Shown here: positions 33,964 through 42,300 of the stretch, one piece after another
Position numbering within the stretch: position 1 is the first letter of the stretch
Layout of the letters: every line of letters begins with the position of its first letter
Source: Candidatus Hydrogenedentota bacterium
GTDB lineage: Bacteria > Hydrogenedentota > Hydrogenedentia > Hydrogenedentales > CAITNO01
NCBI GenBank assembly: GCA_012730045.1
Contig: JAAYBR010000042.1
Span: 1 to 55,177, forward strand
Length of the DNA: 55,177 nt
Reading direction: 5' to 3'
Notes under the pieces: generated by a model
Databases searched by the model: none
What the model was told of the DNA's origin: nothing
The model's input: only the letters and a program-made list of their open reading frames with translations
Translations under genes and position numbers: made by a program

Positions 33964-34156
33964 TGTCCTGCATCCCTCCGGGATGCTCAAGACTTCCGCT
34001 TTCGGCCGTTTCCATGTTTGGGATTCGGGGGCGCGGGCGACCGGCACCCTTTGTCGCGGAAGAATACGTCTGCTTCATTAGCAGCGCAGCGCGGCCATCC
34101 CGTGCCCGGCGCGCCTTAGGTTCTCACGGCATCCTGTCCGGCGATTACCGGGGCGC

Positions 34157-35494
34157 CTATTCCGAAGAGGGGGAGGTGTTGCGCAGGAACACGGCCAGCG
34201 GCGCGGTGACGCTGGTGAGGTAGACGGGGTTCTGGCGGTGGTTGTCCTCGGGGTGGCGGCATTCCCAGGGGGCGCCGAAGGCGTCGCCCTTGCGGAAGTC
34301 GTCGGCGCGAAGCTGGCGGAGGTAGTCGCGCACGAGGGCGGCGGCGGCCTCCGGGTCCGCCTGGGCGGCGGCATGGGCCACCCAGCCGACGGGGGTGTCC
34401 CAGTAGGCGCCGTTCTGGTAGCGGTTGCGCGCGGCGAGGCACTTCTCCCAGACGGCCTTCTCGGAGTAGTCCAGGTCCTGGGGCACATGGCGGATGCCGC
34501 CCTCCCACGCGATGGTGCCGTCGCGGAGGGCTTTAGCCAGGGCCGCGCAGGCGCGTTGGGCCGGTTCCCCGGTCACCGCGCCGGTCCATACCGAGAACGC
34601 GGTGCCCCAGACATCCGGCTGGGCGCTGGTGCCGGTGCTGGCGGCGAACCATCCGTCGAGCCGCTGGAAGACCCTTGGGAGGGCTTCGGCAATGCGGGCG
34701 GCGTCGGCGCGGTAGAATGCCTCGCGGTCGGGCTGTCCGGCGGGACCGGCCATGTCGGCCATCTCCCCGGCGGCGCGGTGCTTGAGGACGGAGCAGAAGA
34801 GCAGGTCGCCCGTGTGCGTGACCGTGTCGAAGAAGCCGAAGTTCACGCCCCGGTTCTCCGCGCCCACACGGACCAGCCCCGTGCCGGGGTCGGAGGGGGG
34901 CATGGCGTAGGCGGCCTCCAGCCGCGCGAAGAGCGTCTTTCCCCGGTGCTCCTGCCGCAGGAAGGCATCCTCCCGGGCGGCGCGCTGGAACTGTCGCGCC
35001 ATGTGGATGAAGAAGTATTGGTCGTCAAGGCAGGGGAGGATGCCCCATTGCTCGCCGCCCTGCTTCCCGTAGTCCTCCAGGATGCCGGGGAAGTAGATGG
35101 GCACCCCGCCGAAGGAGATATGGTCCGGGATGGACCCGGCGGGCAGGCGGCTGCCCGTGGGCAGGACGGTCTCACCGTCCACCTGGTGCGCGGCGGCCAC
35201 AGTCAGGGCGTGGCGCTGCTCCTCCAGCGGGACCCCGCCGGACTCGAGAGACATGGCGTAGTCCCGAATCCAGTAGGCGGGGTAGGCGTTGCGCCCGCCG
35301 GGGCGGATCAGGGTGCCGCCGGAAGTGTTTGGCCCGATCCCCGCGACCGTCTCCCCGGGCCGCACCCGCGACGCCTCCAGCGTGGCGTCGGCCAGTTCCC
35401 GGAGGAAGGCCACATCCTCCGGAGCGATGAGGGGCGTTTCAGCGTGCGCGGTGCAGCCCGCCGCGAGGAAGAGGGGAATGAGCAGGGCGCGCAT
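34157..35494 (-). CDS. Exported six-hairpin glycosidase-like protein
   Basis: 445 residues. A signal peptide (MRALLIPLFLAAGCTAHA) may be processed as a lipoprotein at Cys14 or by signal peptidase I after AHA. The mature sequence has the aromatic- and acid-rich pattern of (alpha/alpha)6-barrel glycosidases (PAYWIRDYAMSLESGG, CLDDQYFFIHMAR, YWDTPVGWVAHAA, WECRHPEDNHRQNPVYLTS). Such folds occur in trehalases, alpha-rhamnosidases and glucoamylases. The exact family is not clear, and no catalytic pair is assigned. GGGAGGT is six bases upstream of the chosen ATG at 35494, four bases after the amidase stop, so the pair is an operon. Confidence 0.65.
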   Translation of the reverse strand: MRALLIPLFLAAGCTAHAETPLIAPEDVAFLRELADATLEASRVRPGETVAGIGPNTSGGTLIRPGGRNAYPAYWIRDYAMSLESGGVPLEEQRHALTVAAAHQVDGETVLPTGSRLPAGSIPDHISFGGVPIYFPGILEDYGKQGGEQWGILPCLDDQYFFIHMARQFQRAAREDAFLRQEHRGKTLFARLEAAYAMPPSDPGTGLVRVGAENRGVNFGFFDTVTHTGDLLFCSVLKHRAAGEMADMAGPAGQPDREAFYRADAARIAEALPRVFQRLDGWFAASTGTSAQPDVWGTAFSVWTGAVTGEPAQRACAALAKALRDGTIAWEGGIRHVPQDLDYSEKAVWEKCLAARNRYQNGAYWDTPVGWVAHAAAQADPEAAAALVRDYLRQLRADDFRKGDAFGAPWECRHPEDNHRQNPVYLTSVTAPLAVFLRNTSPSSE

Positions 35495-35498
35495 GGGG

Positions 35499-36602
35499 CT
35501 ACCTCCCGGCGGGTTCGGTTTCGCCGCAGGTGGTGTACATTTCGGGATAGAGCGGTAGCAGGAGGGAGGCCACGCGCTTGTACGGGCGCAGAAACTTGAC
35601 CCCGTCGAAGGCGGCGAGGACGAGCTGCTGGTTGGCCTGGGGGGTGTAGTCCGTGAAGGCCCCCGTGACGTCTCCCCTCGCCGGGGCGTTGACGTCCAGC
35701 ATTTGCACCGGCGAAGCGCAGGCGTAGTCGAAGGCCTTCGCGTCCACCGTGCGGATGTCCTCGCGCGACAGGGTCCGGTAGTGGATGCGGCGTGACGGGA
35801 TGTCGTACACGATCCGCCACTGTGTGGTATCCTGGGCCACATCGTCCAGGATGCGGAAGGCGCCTGCCACGGCGTGGTCGGCGTTGCCGGACTGATATTT
35901 TGCCACGCCATCGGCGGCGCGCACAAAACGCGCCTTGGACCCCTCGCCCCCGGGCAGGGTGTCCCTGCCGCCGAACAGGCTGTACCCGCCCAGGTCCTCC
36001 AGATGCTCGCGGTAGCCGTTGTTCGCCAGCACTTTGTGCGGCAGCCCCGCGCCGTGGTGGCAGACTGTCTTTCCGTCCACCACCTCCACCGCCGCGGCGT
36101 TGCCGGAGGCGTCCGCCACGAGATAGTGCAGGTCCGTGCCCACCTCGTTGAAGATGGCGGCGTCCTGCGCGTGCGCGATGACCTCGGCCACGGTGGCGTG
36201 GCAGTCCAGCTGCTGCTGGATCCACTGGAGGTTGCCCACGGCGGGCCGCCCGCCGGGGTCCGAGTGCGCCGGCTGGTCCGTCACCATCACCTCCACCACC
36301 AGCCCCGCCTCGTTCATGCCGCCGCAGGGGAACTCCCGGGCGATCTGGTTGAACGTTACGCTGCCGTATTTGGAGGTCCACTCGGCGGGCGGCGCGGACA
36401 CGGGGTTCAGCAGCACCGCCGTCTTGCGCACCCCCCGCTTGTTCACAAAGAGCGCCGCGCTCTCCACGCTCCAGTCGTAGTTCCGGCCGAAAACCGGCGC
36501 GCCGCCGTTCTCCAGCACGAAGGTGGTGCAGGGGTGGGCGGCGGACGCCGCCAGCAGCACCGCCAGCAGGGCGGCGGTCGCGCCCCGTATACTCACACGC
36601 AT
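35499..36602 (-). CDS. Exported choloylglycine-hydrolase-family amidase (Ntn hydrolase)
   Basis: 367 residues. A signal sequence ends near Ala-Ala-His-Pro, and the next residue is Cys25, the expected N-terminal nucleophile. CTTFVLENGGAPVFGRNYDW carries the cysteine together with the family's Arg and Asp. FPCGGMNEAGLVVE holds the following conserved stretch, with further conserved Asn and Arg downstream. The family (PF02275) includes bile-salt hydrolases, penicillin V acylases and other linear amide C-N hydrolases. An environmental exported member probably cleaves acyl amides such as lipid or peptide conjugates rather than bile salts. CGGAGGA precedes the ATG. Confidence 0.82.
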   Translation of the reverse strand: MRVSIRGATAALLAVLLAASAAHPCTTFVLENGGAPVFGRNYDWSVESAALFVNKRGVRKTAVLLNPVSAPPAEWTSKYGSVTFNQIAREFPCGGMNEAGLVVEVMVTDQPAHSDPGGRPAVGNLQWIQQQLDCHATVAEVIAHAQDAAIFNEVGTDLHYLVADASGNAAAVEVVDGKTVCHHGAGLPHKVLANNGYREHLEDLGGYSLFGGRDTLPGGEGSKARFVRAADGVAKYQSGNADHAVAGAFRILDDVAQDTTQWRIVYDIPSRRIHYRTLSREDIRTVDAKAFDYACASPVQMLDVNAPARGDVTGAFTDYTPQANQQLVLAAFDGVKFLRPYKRVASLLLPLYPEMYTTCGETEPAGR

Positions 36603-36640
36603 TCGGGAATCCTCCGTTCCGTTTGGGCAAGCATAGCATG

Positions 36641-36680
36641 AAAAACGCCCCCGGCGGCTGGAGGAGGACCGCCGGGGGCG
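36641..36680 (-). terminator. Rho-independent terminator after the 44-residue peptide gene
   Basis: A perfect 12-bp GC-rich stem (36646-36657 with 36669-36680, 11-nt loop) is followed on the minus strand by five T (36645-36641). It directly follows the small ORF ending at 36694, which supports that ORF as a discrete expressed gene. It would also insulate the amidase gene downstream. Confidence 0.8.
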
Positions 36681-36693
36681 CGCATGGGGGGGA

Positions 36694-36828
36694 CTACTTG
36701 CCGCCGTTCAGGCCCAGCATCAGAATCCAGACAAACATAGTCGCCCAAATCTGGATGAAAAGGGCGCCCGCGTCATCATCGGCCCGGGCCACGCGGACCG
36801 GTTTGCTGTGGGGTGTGAGGTGCTTCAT
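36694..36828 (-). CDS. Small single-helix membrane peptide (44 aa)
   Basis: The ORF has AAAGGAG six bases before its ATG and a strong terminator just after its stop, so it is very probably real. The first 20 residues are polar and basic, ending in an acidic run (RADDDAG). Residues about 22-41 form one hydrophobic helix (ALFIQIWATMFVWILMLGL), and the tail is NGGK. By the positive-inside rule the N-terminus is probably cytoplasmic. No family is recognised. The separate terminator suggests an independent small transcript rather than an operon member. Confidence 0.65.
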   Translation of the reverse strand: MKHLTPHSKPVRVARADDDAGALFIQIWATMFVWILMLGLNGGK

Positions 36829-36939
36829 GTCCGGCTCCTTTCCCGTTTCGCCTATTGGTTCATCCAATCGCTCTGCCCATAGATACCGTCAGAATCGAGA
36901 AGTGTTACCACATTGAAGGGAACCATGAAGCAAGCCGCA

Positions 36940-38922
36940 CTATTTCTCCGGCCATGCCCGCAGGAGCATCACGCCGTGGCGGGGAAGGGTGCCCGCCGCG
37001 AAGGACCCCTCGAATGTGCCCAGGTCCTTCTGCCGCCAGAGGTCGCGCAGGCGGTATTTGCCCGCGAGCCCCGCCTCTTCCCAGGAAAAGGCCATGTCCT
37101 GCGCCATCTCGCCGGCATTGAACAGGCCAATGGCAACGGATCCGTCCTCCAGGGGTTTGGTCCACACCTCCCGTTCCCCGTCCACATGGACGGGGTATCC
37201 CTGCTTCCCGAGGACATCCTGGTCAATCTCGATGACTTCGGGGTTGCAGAGCACATTGAGGGTGAATGCGTCCAGCTGGGTCATGTCGCCGCTGTAGAAG
37301 AGGGGGGCGGCCATGAGACACCAGAGGGACATGTAAGAGTACTGCTCGCTGGGGGTCAGCGGACAGGGCGTCGGCTCGCCGTTCTGGCGCGCATCGCCCA
37401 CCCAGCCGATCTGGAGGTAGTCCGGGTCGTTCCACGCGCCGGGCCGGGCGTACTGGTGGTGCTCGGCGTTGCGCCGGGCGACGGCGTGGTAAACGTTCAG
37501 TTCAAAGCCCAGGTCGCCCGCCGTGCGCCAGCAGTGGCCGCCGACCTCCCCGCCCCAGGTCCACACGTTGCCCATGCCGTACTGGCAGAGGTTGAACACG
37601 ATGTCCCGCTCCTGTTCGCGCAGGAGGGCGGACATTTGGCGGTAGGGTATCTTCAGCTTTTCGGCCTCGTCCCCCTTCTCCTTTCGGGCGATGTCGCCGT
37701 AGGAGCACCAGTCGTACTTCAGGAAGTCGAAGCCCCAGTCGGAGAAGGTTTTCGCGTCTTGGGCCTCGTGCTGGTAACTTCCGGTGAACCCGGCGCAGGT
37801 GAGCGGCCCGGGGGAGATGTAGGTGCCCGCGCGGAGCCCCTTGGCGTGGATGTAGTCCGTGAGGCCGCGCATGTCCGGGAAGTGGGCGTTGGCGAGGAGG
37901 ACGCCGTTCTCGTCTCGCGCCGGGCCGACCCGCAGGGGGTCCCTGTGTTTCGGGGCGTTCATCCAGCAGTCGTCAATGTTCACATACATGTAGCCGGCGT
38001 CGGCCATGCCCGTGGCCACCAGGATGTCCGCCGCCTCGCGCATCATGGCGTCTGTAATGCGGTCGTAATGGGCGTACCAGTGGTTCCAGCCCATGGGCGG
38101 CGTCAGGGCCAGGGTGTCGCCCACAACAAGGCGGAAGGGGCGCTCCGCCTTTCCCTTCGCGTTCTCCGCCCGGAGCGTCATGTCCCAGGGGCGCTTTTCC
38201 TCCGAGGCGACCGTTCCCGTGATAATGCCCGTGTCGGCGTCCAGCGCAAGGCCCTCCGGCAGGCCGTCGGCGGCGAAGCGCATGGGCCGCCCGCCCGTGG
38301 CCGGAATCCGGTAGAGGAACGGCGCGCCCGGCGTCACGCCGAAGACGCGCGGACCGTTGATGCGCGGCTCCGCGGGCGGCGGCGGCGTCAGGAGGTAGGG
38401 CTCCTCCGGGGGCCGGGGCACCACCTTAGGGGACTCTCCCTCCGTCTCGAAGAACGCGTCGGCGAGGTCGAGGTGGTCGAAAGTGTTCTTGTCCCCGGCA
38501 TCACCCATGGAGAAGGTCATGGAGCGCACGCCGGACAGAGGGAAGTCTATTTTCATGGGCGCCCCGCCCCCGCGCATCACGCCGCTGTCGAACACCCTCG
38601 CGCCGTCGGCGAAGATGGTCAGGGTCACCGTGCCCCGGTCGCCGACCCCGCCGTCCACGCCCGTCAGTGCGGAGAACCGCGAGGCGCTTCCATCCAGTTC
38701 GATAAAGAAGGTTCCCGGAGTGTGCAGCCCGACACCGCGCTCATATGTCTTGCCGCCGAGGGTAAGCGGCTTCTTGGCGACGGACTGTCTCGCCTGGGGT
38801 TCCCCCCATCCCTGCCGGATGGGCGACAGGTCGAGTTCGTCCATGAATATCCGGTTGGGGGCCGCGGCGGCGCACAAGCCCGTGAGGCACAACAGGGCCA
38901 GACCTGTGAGAAAAGGCTTCAT
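36940..38922 (-). CDS. Exported GH27 alpha-galactosidase with NPCBM domain
   Basis: 660 residues. A signal peptide (to about 20) is followed by an NPCBM-type carbohydrate-binding domain (about 25-160; YERGVGLHTPG, FDHLDLADAFF). Next comes an Ig/Put-like linker domain (about 185-265), then the GH27 TIM barrel (TPPMGWNHWYAHYD, IDDCWM, FLKYDWC, WRTAGDLG, AWNDPDYLQIGW) and a small beta domain at the end. The nucleophile is Asp404 (KYDWC), and the acid/base is probably Asp470 (WRTAGD). It removes terminal alpha-galactose from galactomannan-like glycans; alpha-N-acetylgalactosaminidase activity is the alternative. AAGGAG is six bases before the ATG. Confidence 0.93.
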   Translation of the reverse strand: MKPFLTGLALLCLTGLCAAAAPNRIFMDELDLSPIRQGWGEPQARQSVAKKPLTLGGKTYERGVGLHTPGTFFIELDGSASRFSALTGVDGGVGDRGTVTLTIFADGARVFDSGVMRGGGAPMKIDFPLSGVRSMTFSMGDAGDKNTFDHLDLADAFFETEGESPKVVPRPPEEPYLLTPPPPAEPRINGPRVFGVTPGAPFLYRIPATGGRPMRFAADGLPEGLALDADTGIITGTVASEEKRPWDMTLRAENAKGKAERPFRLVVGDTLALTPPMGWNHWYAHYDRITDAMMREAADILVATGMADAGYMYVNIDDCWMNAPKHRDPLRVGPARDENGVLLANAHFPDMRGLTDYIHAKGLRAGTYISPGPLTCAGFTGSYQHEAQDAKTFSDWGFDFLKYDWCSYGDIARKEKGDEAEKLKIPYRQMSALLREQERDIVFNLCQYGMGNVWTWGGEVGGHCWRTAGDLGFELNVYHAVARRNAEHHQYARPGAWNDPDYLQIGWVGDARQNGEPTPCPLTPSEQYSYMSLWCLMAAPLFYSGDMTQLDAFTLNVLCNPEVIEIDQDVLGKQGYPVHVDGEREVWTKPLEDGSVAIGLFNAGEMAQDMAFSWEEAGLAGKYRLRDLWRQKDLGTFEGSFAAGTLPRHGVMLLRAWPEK

Positions 38923-39019
38923 TCAGCGCTCCTTCCTGGTTTGGCGGCGGGGGCGCGCCCCCTGCGGCACGGCCGCATTTTCGCAGAGCGGCATATCCAA
39001 TGCAAGCGGCCCGCGCCTT

Positions 39020-39049
39020 TTGACCCCCGGCCGGGGATTTCGGTATAGT
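39020..39049 (+). promoter_or_regulatory. Sigma-70-type promoter for the PAP2 gene
   Basis: TTGACC (39020-39025) and TATAGT (39044-39049) are 18 bases apart, about 78 bases upstream of the start codon at 39127 and divergent from the GH27 gene. Confidence 0.55.
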
Positions 39050-39126
39050 CATGCTTCCCGAAACCGGTGTCTTGCGCCGTGAGAGGGCGGTCGCCGCGTC
39101 AAACCCCAGATTCGCCGGAGAGCCCC

Positions 39127-40353
39127 ATGTCCGTTCTAATGAAAACCATTGTCGATTTCAAAATCCGCTGGGCCTTTTTCCCCCTGTTTTACGCACTGCT
39201 GCTGCTGTCGGCGTGGGTGATGGGGGTGTTCGCGGAGGGCGAATGGTATCCCTGGCTGCTGCTCTTCGCTGTCGCCGCGTCGGTCGACCGCAACACCGGC
39301 ACCGTCGGCGGGATGTTCCGCCGCGTCGGGGCGCTGGTCACCCTGTATGCCCTGCTGTGCGTCGTGGTCGGGGTGATGTCGTTCTTCATCGAGGTCAAAT
39401 GGACGGTGGGGCTTTTCCTGTTGACGGCGGCGACGATTGTCGAACGCGAGACGGACTGCGCCAAAGACGTTCTTTTCCGCTGGGGGCTCTTTCTGGGGCT
39501 TTTCGGGCTTCTTTACCAGTTCACCTACACCATGGGTGTTTTCGTGGACGCCCCGTGGGACATTCAGGTGCTGCTGTGGGGCAATCCCGACCGGTACATT
39601 CCCGTGCTGGACGAACTGGTGATTCTCTGCACCGATTTCGACACCTATCTGGTCGTGCTGGTGCTGCTCTGCTGGCAGATCGGGTATTACATCTGCCGGG
39701 GGCGGGCGGGGCGCCAGGCCGTCCTGGCGAAGGTCTTCCACGGGCTGGGAATTGCCGCCGGCTTATGGCACCTGGCGGGCCTCTTTCTTCACAAGAAGGC
39801 CATTTTCTGGTGGCCGGAGTACGAGTACACCCTGGTGTTCATCCCGCTGGCCGCCGCCTTCTACGCGGCTTTCTACTTCATGGGGCGGCTCTATGTCCGC
39901 ATGCGGGACGAGGACCAGCGCCTGCTGGCGCGCGCCTTCTGGCTCGTCCTGCTCGCCGTGGTGTTCACGAACGTCATCGGCGAGGACAACATTAAGGCCA
40001 CGGTGCAGCGGCACCGTCCGCTGCATGACACCTACTCGGAATGGAACGGCGCGGTGCGCGTCATGAACGATGAGATCGTGCGGGGCAGCTATTCCTACAT
40101 CTCCGGGCACGCGTCGTCGTTCTTCACCATGCTTGCGGTGTACTTCTGGGCGCTGCGCTCGCGGAAACTCGGCGCCGCGCTGCTGGCCTGGGCGGCCTTC
40201 CACGCCTTCACCCGCATCTACACGGCGGCGCATTTCCCCTACTGCACCCTCATGGGCTCCCTCTTCGGCTTCACCGTGGCCACCATGATCTGGTTTATCC
40301 TCGTCAAAGACCGGCGGAGGATTGGGGGCGGTGACCAGAACGCATCAGTCTGA
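39127..40353 (+). CDS. Polytopic PAP2-family phosphatase
   Basis: 408 residues with about ten hydrophobic helices. The C-terminal third carries all three PAP2 motifs: KATVQRHRP (Lys290), SGHASS (Ser326, His328) and RIYTAAH (Arg363, His369). The family dephosphorylates lipid phosphates such as phosphatidate or undecaprenyl diphosphate on the external membrane face. The N-terminal helical part (1-270) is an unusual extra for this family and is not recognised. GGAGA lies six bases before the ATG at 39127. The last nine bases overlap the convergent methyltransferase gene. Confidence 0.8.
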   Translation: MSVLMKTIVDFKIRWAFFPLFYALLLLSAWVMGVFAEGEWYPWLLLFAVAASVDRNTGTVGGMFRRVGALVTLYALLCVVVGVMSFFIEVKWTVGLFLLTAATIVERETDCAKDVLFRWGLFLGLFGLLYQFTYTMGVFVDAPWDIQVLLWGNPDRYIPVLDELVILCTDFDTYLVVLVLLCWQIGYYICRGRAGRQAVLAKVFHGLGIAAGLWHLAGLFLHKKAIFWWPEYEYTLVFIPLAAAFYAAFYFMGRLYVRMRDEDQRLLARAFWLVLLAVVFTNVIGEDNIKATVQRHRPLHDTYSEWNGAVRVMNDEIVRGSYSYISGHASSFFTMLAVYFWALRSRKLGAALLAWAAFHAFTRIYTAAHFPYCTLMGSLFGFTVATMIWFILVKDRRRIGGGDQNASV

Positions 40354-41136
40354 CCGTTTTGCGGCGCTCCGGACGCGTTCCAGCACGGAATCCATTCGTC
40401 CAGCTGCCGCGTCCGGCACCCCTTTCACCGCCAGGAAGTCGGCGCGTTCAGTCTGCCCGTTGGGTTTCCCCCAGCCGTGGGCGTCGAAGACGCCGAGCGG
40501 GGTGAGCCCCGCGGCCTCGACCTCCTTTGCCAGCCAGTCCAGGGGATAGGCGCGTTCCTGGGTGATCTGGCCGTCCCGTCCATCGCCGAAACAGATGCGC
40601 GTGGTGCACATCCGGGTGGCGGGGTCGTAGTCGTTTTCCCAGGTGACGCCCAGACCGTCCGCATCGTCGGTCCAGGTCTTGCCGGCGTAGTACTCCGTCA
40701 TCATGAACTCGGTGACCACGTCGAAATAGACCATTCCACCGGGGCGGAGGGCCGCCGTGAACGAGGCGAGAGCCGCCCGCACGTCCTCCGGCGCCAGCAG
40801 GAAGTTCAGGGAGTCGAACAGGCAGGTGATCATGCCGACGGATCCGTGGAAGGGCAGGCGGCGCATGTCGGCGACGGCGAGGGGGAAGGGCCCCCGGGCG
40901 GCGCGCCCCTCGCGGAGCATGGCGGGGGAGAGGTCCACGCCCACGATGGGCCAGCCGGCCCCGTCGAGCATTTCCATCAGCACGCCCGTGCCGCAGCCGA
41001 CGTCCAGGTGGACGAAGGGGCGCGGGATGAGGACGGCGAGCTCCCGGACGGTTTTGGTCCAGCGGGTGTAGCAGACGTGCTCCATCATGGCGTCGTAGTG
41101 CGGGGCGATGACGGCCAGCGGGTCCGGGATGCTCAT
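40345..41136 (-). CDS. Class I SAM-dependent methyltransferase
   Basis: 263 residues. The SAM-binding motif is HLDVGCGTGVLMEML (motif I), GVDLSPAMLREGR supplies the acidic ribose contact, and ADMRRLPF and CLFDSLNFLL follow. The C-terminal part resembles the Methyltransf_25/11 small-molecule methyltransferases; substrate unknown. The ATG at 41136 overlaps the yqeK stop by four bases (ATGA), so this is the last gene of the obgE-proBA-nadD-yqeK operon. In many bacteria this place is taken by rsfS, which is absent here. Confidence 0.82.
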   Translation of the reverse strand: MSIPDPLAVIAPHYDAMMEHVCYTRWTKTVRELAVLIPRPFVHLDVGCGTGVLMEMLDGAGWPIVGVDLSPAMLREGRAARGPFPLAVADMRRLPFHGSVGMITCLFDSLNFLLAPEDVRAALASFTAALRPGGMVYFDVVTEFMMTEYYAGKTWTDDADGLGVTWENDYDPATRMCTTRICFGDGRDGQITQERAYPLDWLAKEVEAAGLTPLGVFDAHGWGKPNGQTERADFLAVKGVPDAAAGRMDSVLERVRSAAKRSD

Positions 41137-41717
41137 GCCGGGGGGTGTCCCCTCAGCCAGAAAAGGGTGGCGGCGGTGTTGGGGTCCGTCACCTCCTTTG
41201 CCCGGCCGAATTCGACCTTTTTCCCGAACACATAGAGCACGGCGGGGCCAAATCCGGATTTCCGAAGGATGTCGCGGGCCTCGGCGGCCTCGGGGTAGTC
41301 GCGGGAGGGCTCGGAGAAGTCCGCAACGCACAGTCCCTGCGCCAGCCGGCCCATGCCCGGGCGGCCGGTGGTGTGCCAGCAGATGGCCTCGTGCACGTCG
41401 TCGGAGACGCCGAACTCCTCGCGGCAGATTTCGGCCGCGACGGGGCCGTGCAGCAGGAGGGGCTTTGCGAGCTGCGCCTCGCCCATCGGGATCCGCCGGG
41501 CGCGTGCCTCGGCCAGCAGCTCCTCCTTTTCCATGCCCCGCGCCAGGTCGTGCAGCAGGCCCGCGGCCACGGCCTCGTCGTGGTCAAGTCCGGCGCTTTC
41601 GGCGAAACTGGAGAAGTACTCGGCCACAAAGACCGAGTGCATGACCCGCTTCTCCCCGAGGGTTTGGCGGATCCGGGCCAGAAACTCGCGGGAGCGCTCA
41701 GCCTTGGCCACGGGCAT
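41133..41717 (-). CDS. yqeK: YqeK-like HD-domain Ap4A hydrolase
   Basis: 194 residues with the HD phosphohydrolase pattern: RVMHSVFVAEY (His27), GLLHDLARG (His56-Asp57), LLLHGPVAA, and WHTTGR with a following GLCVADFSEPSRDY. This matches YqeK, a symmetrical diadenosine-tetraphosphate hydrolase that cleaves Ap4A to two ADP with an iron centre. YqeK usually follows nadD, as here, with a 20-base overlap. The C-terminal 40 residues (YVFGKKVEFGRAKEVTDP onward) are an extra not typical of short YqeK proteins. Confidence 0.85.
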   Translation of the reverse strand: MPVAKAERSREFLARIRQTLGEKRVMHSVFVAEYFSSFAESAGLDHDEAVAAGLLHDLARGMEKEELLAEARARRIPMGEAQLAKPLLLHGPVAAEICREEFGVSDDVHEAICWHTTGRPGMGRLAQGLCVADFSEPSRDYPEAAEARDILRKSGFGPAVLYVFGKKVEFGRAKEVTDPNTAATLFWLRGHPPA

Positions 41718-42300
41718 GATAGAGGCCTTTCTCGCGGATGACGCGCAGCGCGCCGGGGGGCACCAGTCCGGAGACGTCGTCCCCCGCGGCGAGGCGCTCG
41801 CGGACTTCTGTGGAGGACAGCGGGTCCTCCTCGAAGGGGAGCAGCGTGGCGCGGCCGCACAGGAGCGGCGGCAGGGGGCGCCCGCAGCGGGGGCGGCACA
41901 CCACCAGCAGCCGCGCCAGATCCAGGATCACGCCGGGTTCCCGCCACTTGGGCAGGTCCAGCGCGGAGTCGTAGCCGAGGATCAGAAAGAGCGCCGCCTC
42001 CGGGTGCCGGGCATGCAGGGCGCGCAGGGTGTCGGCCGTGTACGACGGGCCGGAACGGTCCATCTCCAGGCGGCTCGCCTCAAACCCCGGCTCGTCCGCG
42101 ACGGCTGCCGCCACCATTTCCAGGCGGTCCTCCGCACACGCGGCCACCTCGCCGGACTTGTGCGGGGGCACGTTGGCCACCATGAACAGGACACGGTCGA
42201 GCCCGGCGGTGTCGCGGGCGGCGCGGGCGACGCGCAGGTGCACCGCGTGCACGGGGTCGAAGGTGCCGCCGAACACGCCGATGTTCGGCGGACTAGCCAC
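41698..42300 (-). CDS. nadD: Nicotinate-nucleotide adenylyltransferase
   Basis: 200 residues, the usual NadD size. The nucleotidyltransferase motif GGTFDPVH (11-18, histidine of the HxGH-type site) opens the protein. LFLILGYDSALDLPKW and the C-terminal SSTEVRERL (ISSTxIR motif) complete the signature. It forms deamido-NAD from nicotinate mononucleotide and ATP. It overlaps proA by eight bases at its start and yqeK at its end. With the nadX gene at 46778-47617, two steps of NAD synthesis are coded nearby. Confidence 0.94.
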   Translation of the reverse strand: MASPPNIGVFGGTFDPVHAVHLRVARAARDTAGLDRVLFMVANVPPHKSGEVAACAEDRLEMVAAAVADEPGFEASRLEMDRSGPSYTADTLRALHARHPEAALFLILGYDSALDLPKWREPGVILDLARLLVVCRPRCGRPLPPLLCGRATLLPFEEDPLSSTEVRERLAAGDDVSGLVPPGALRVIREKGLYHARGQG

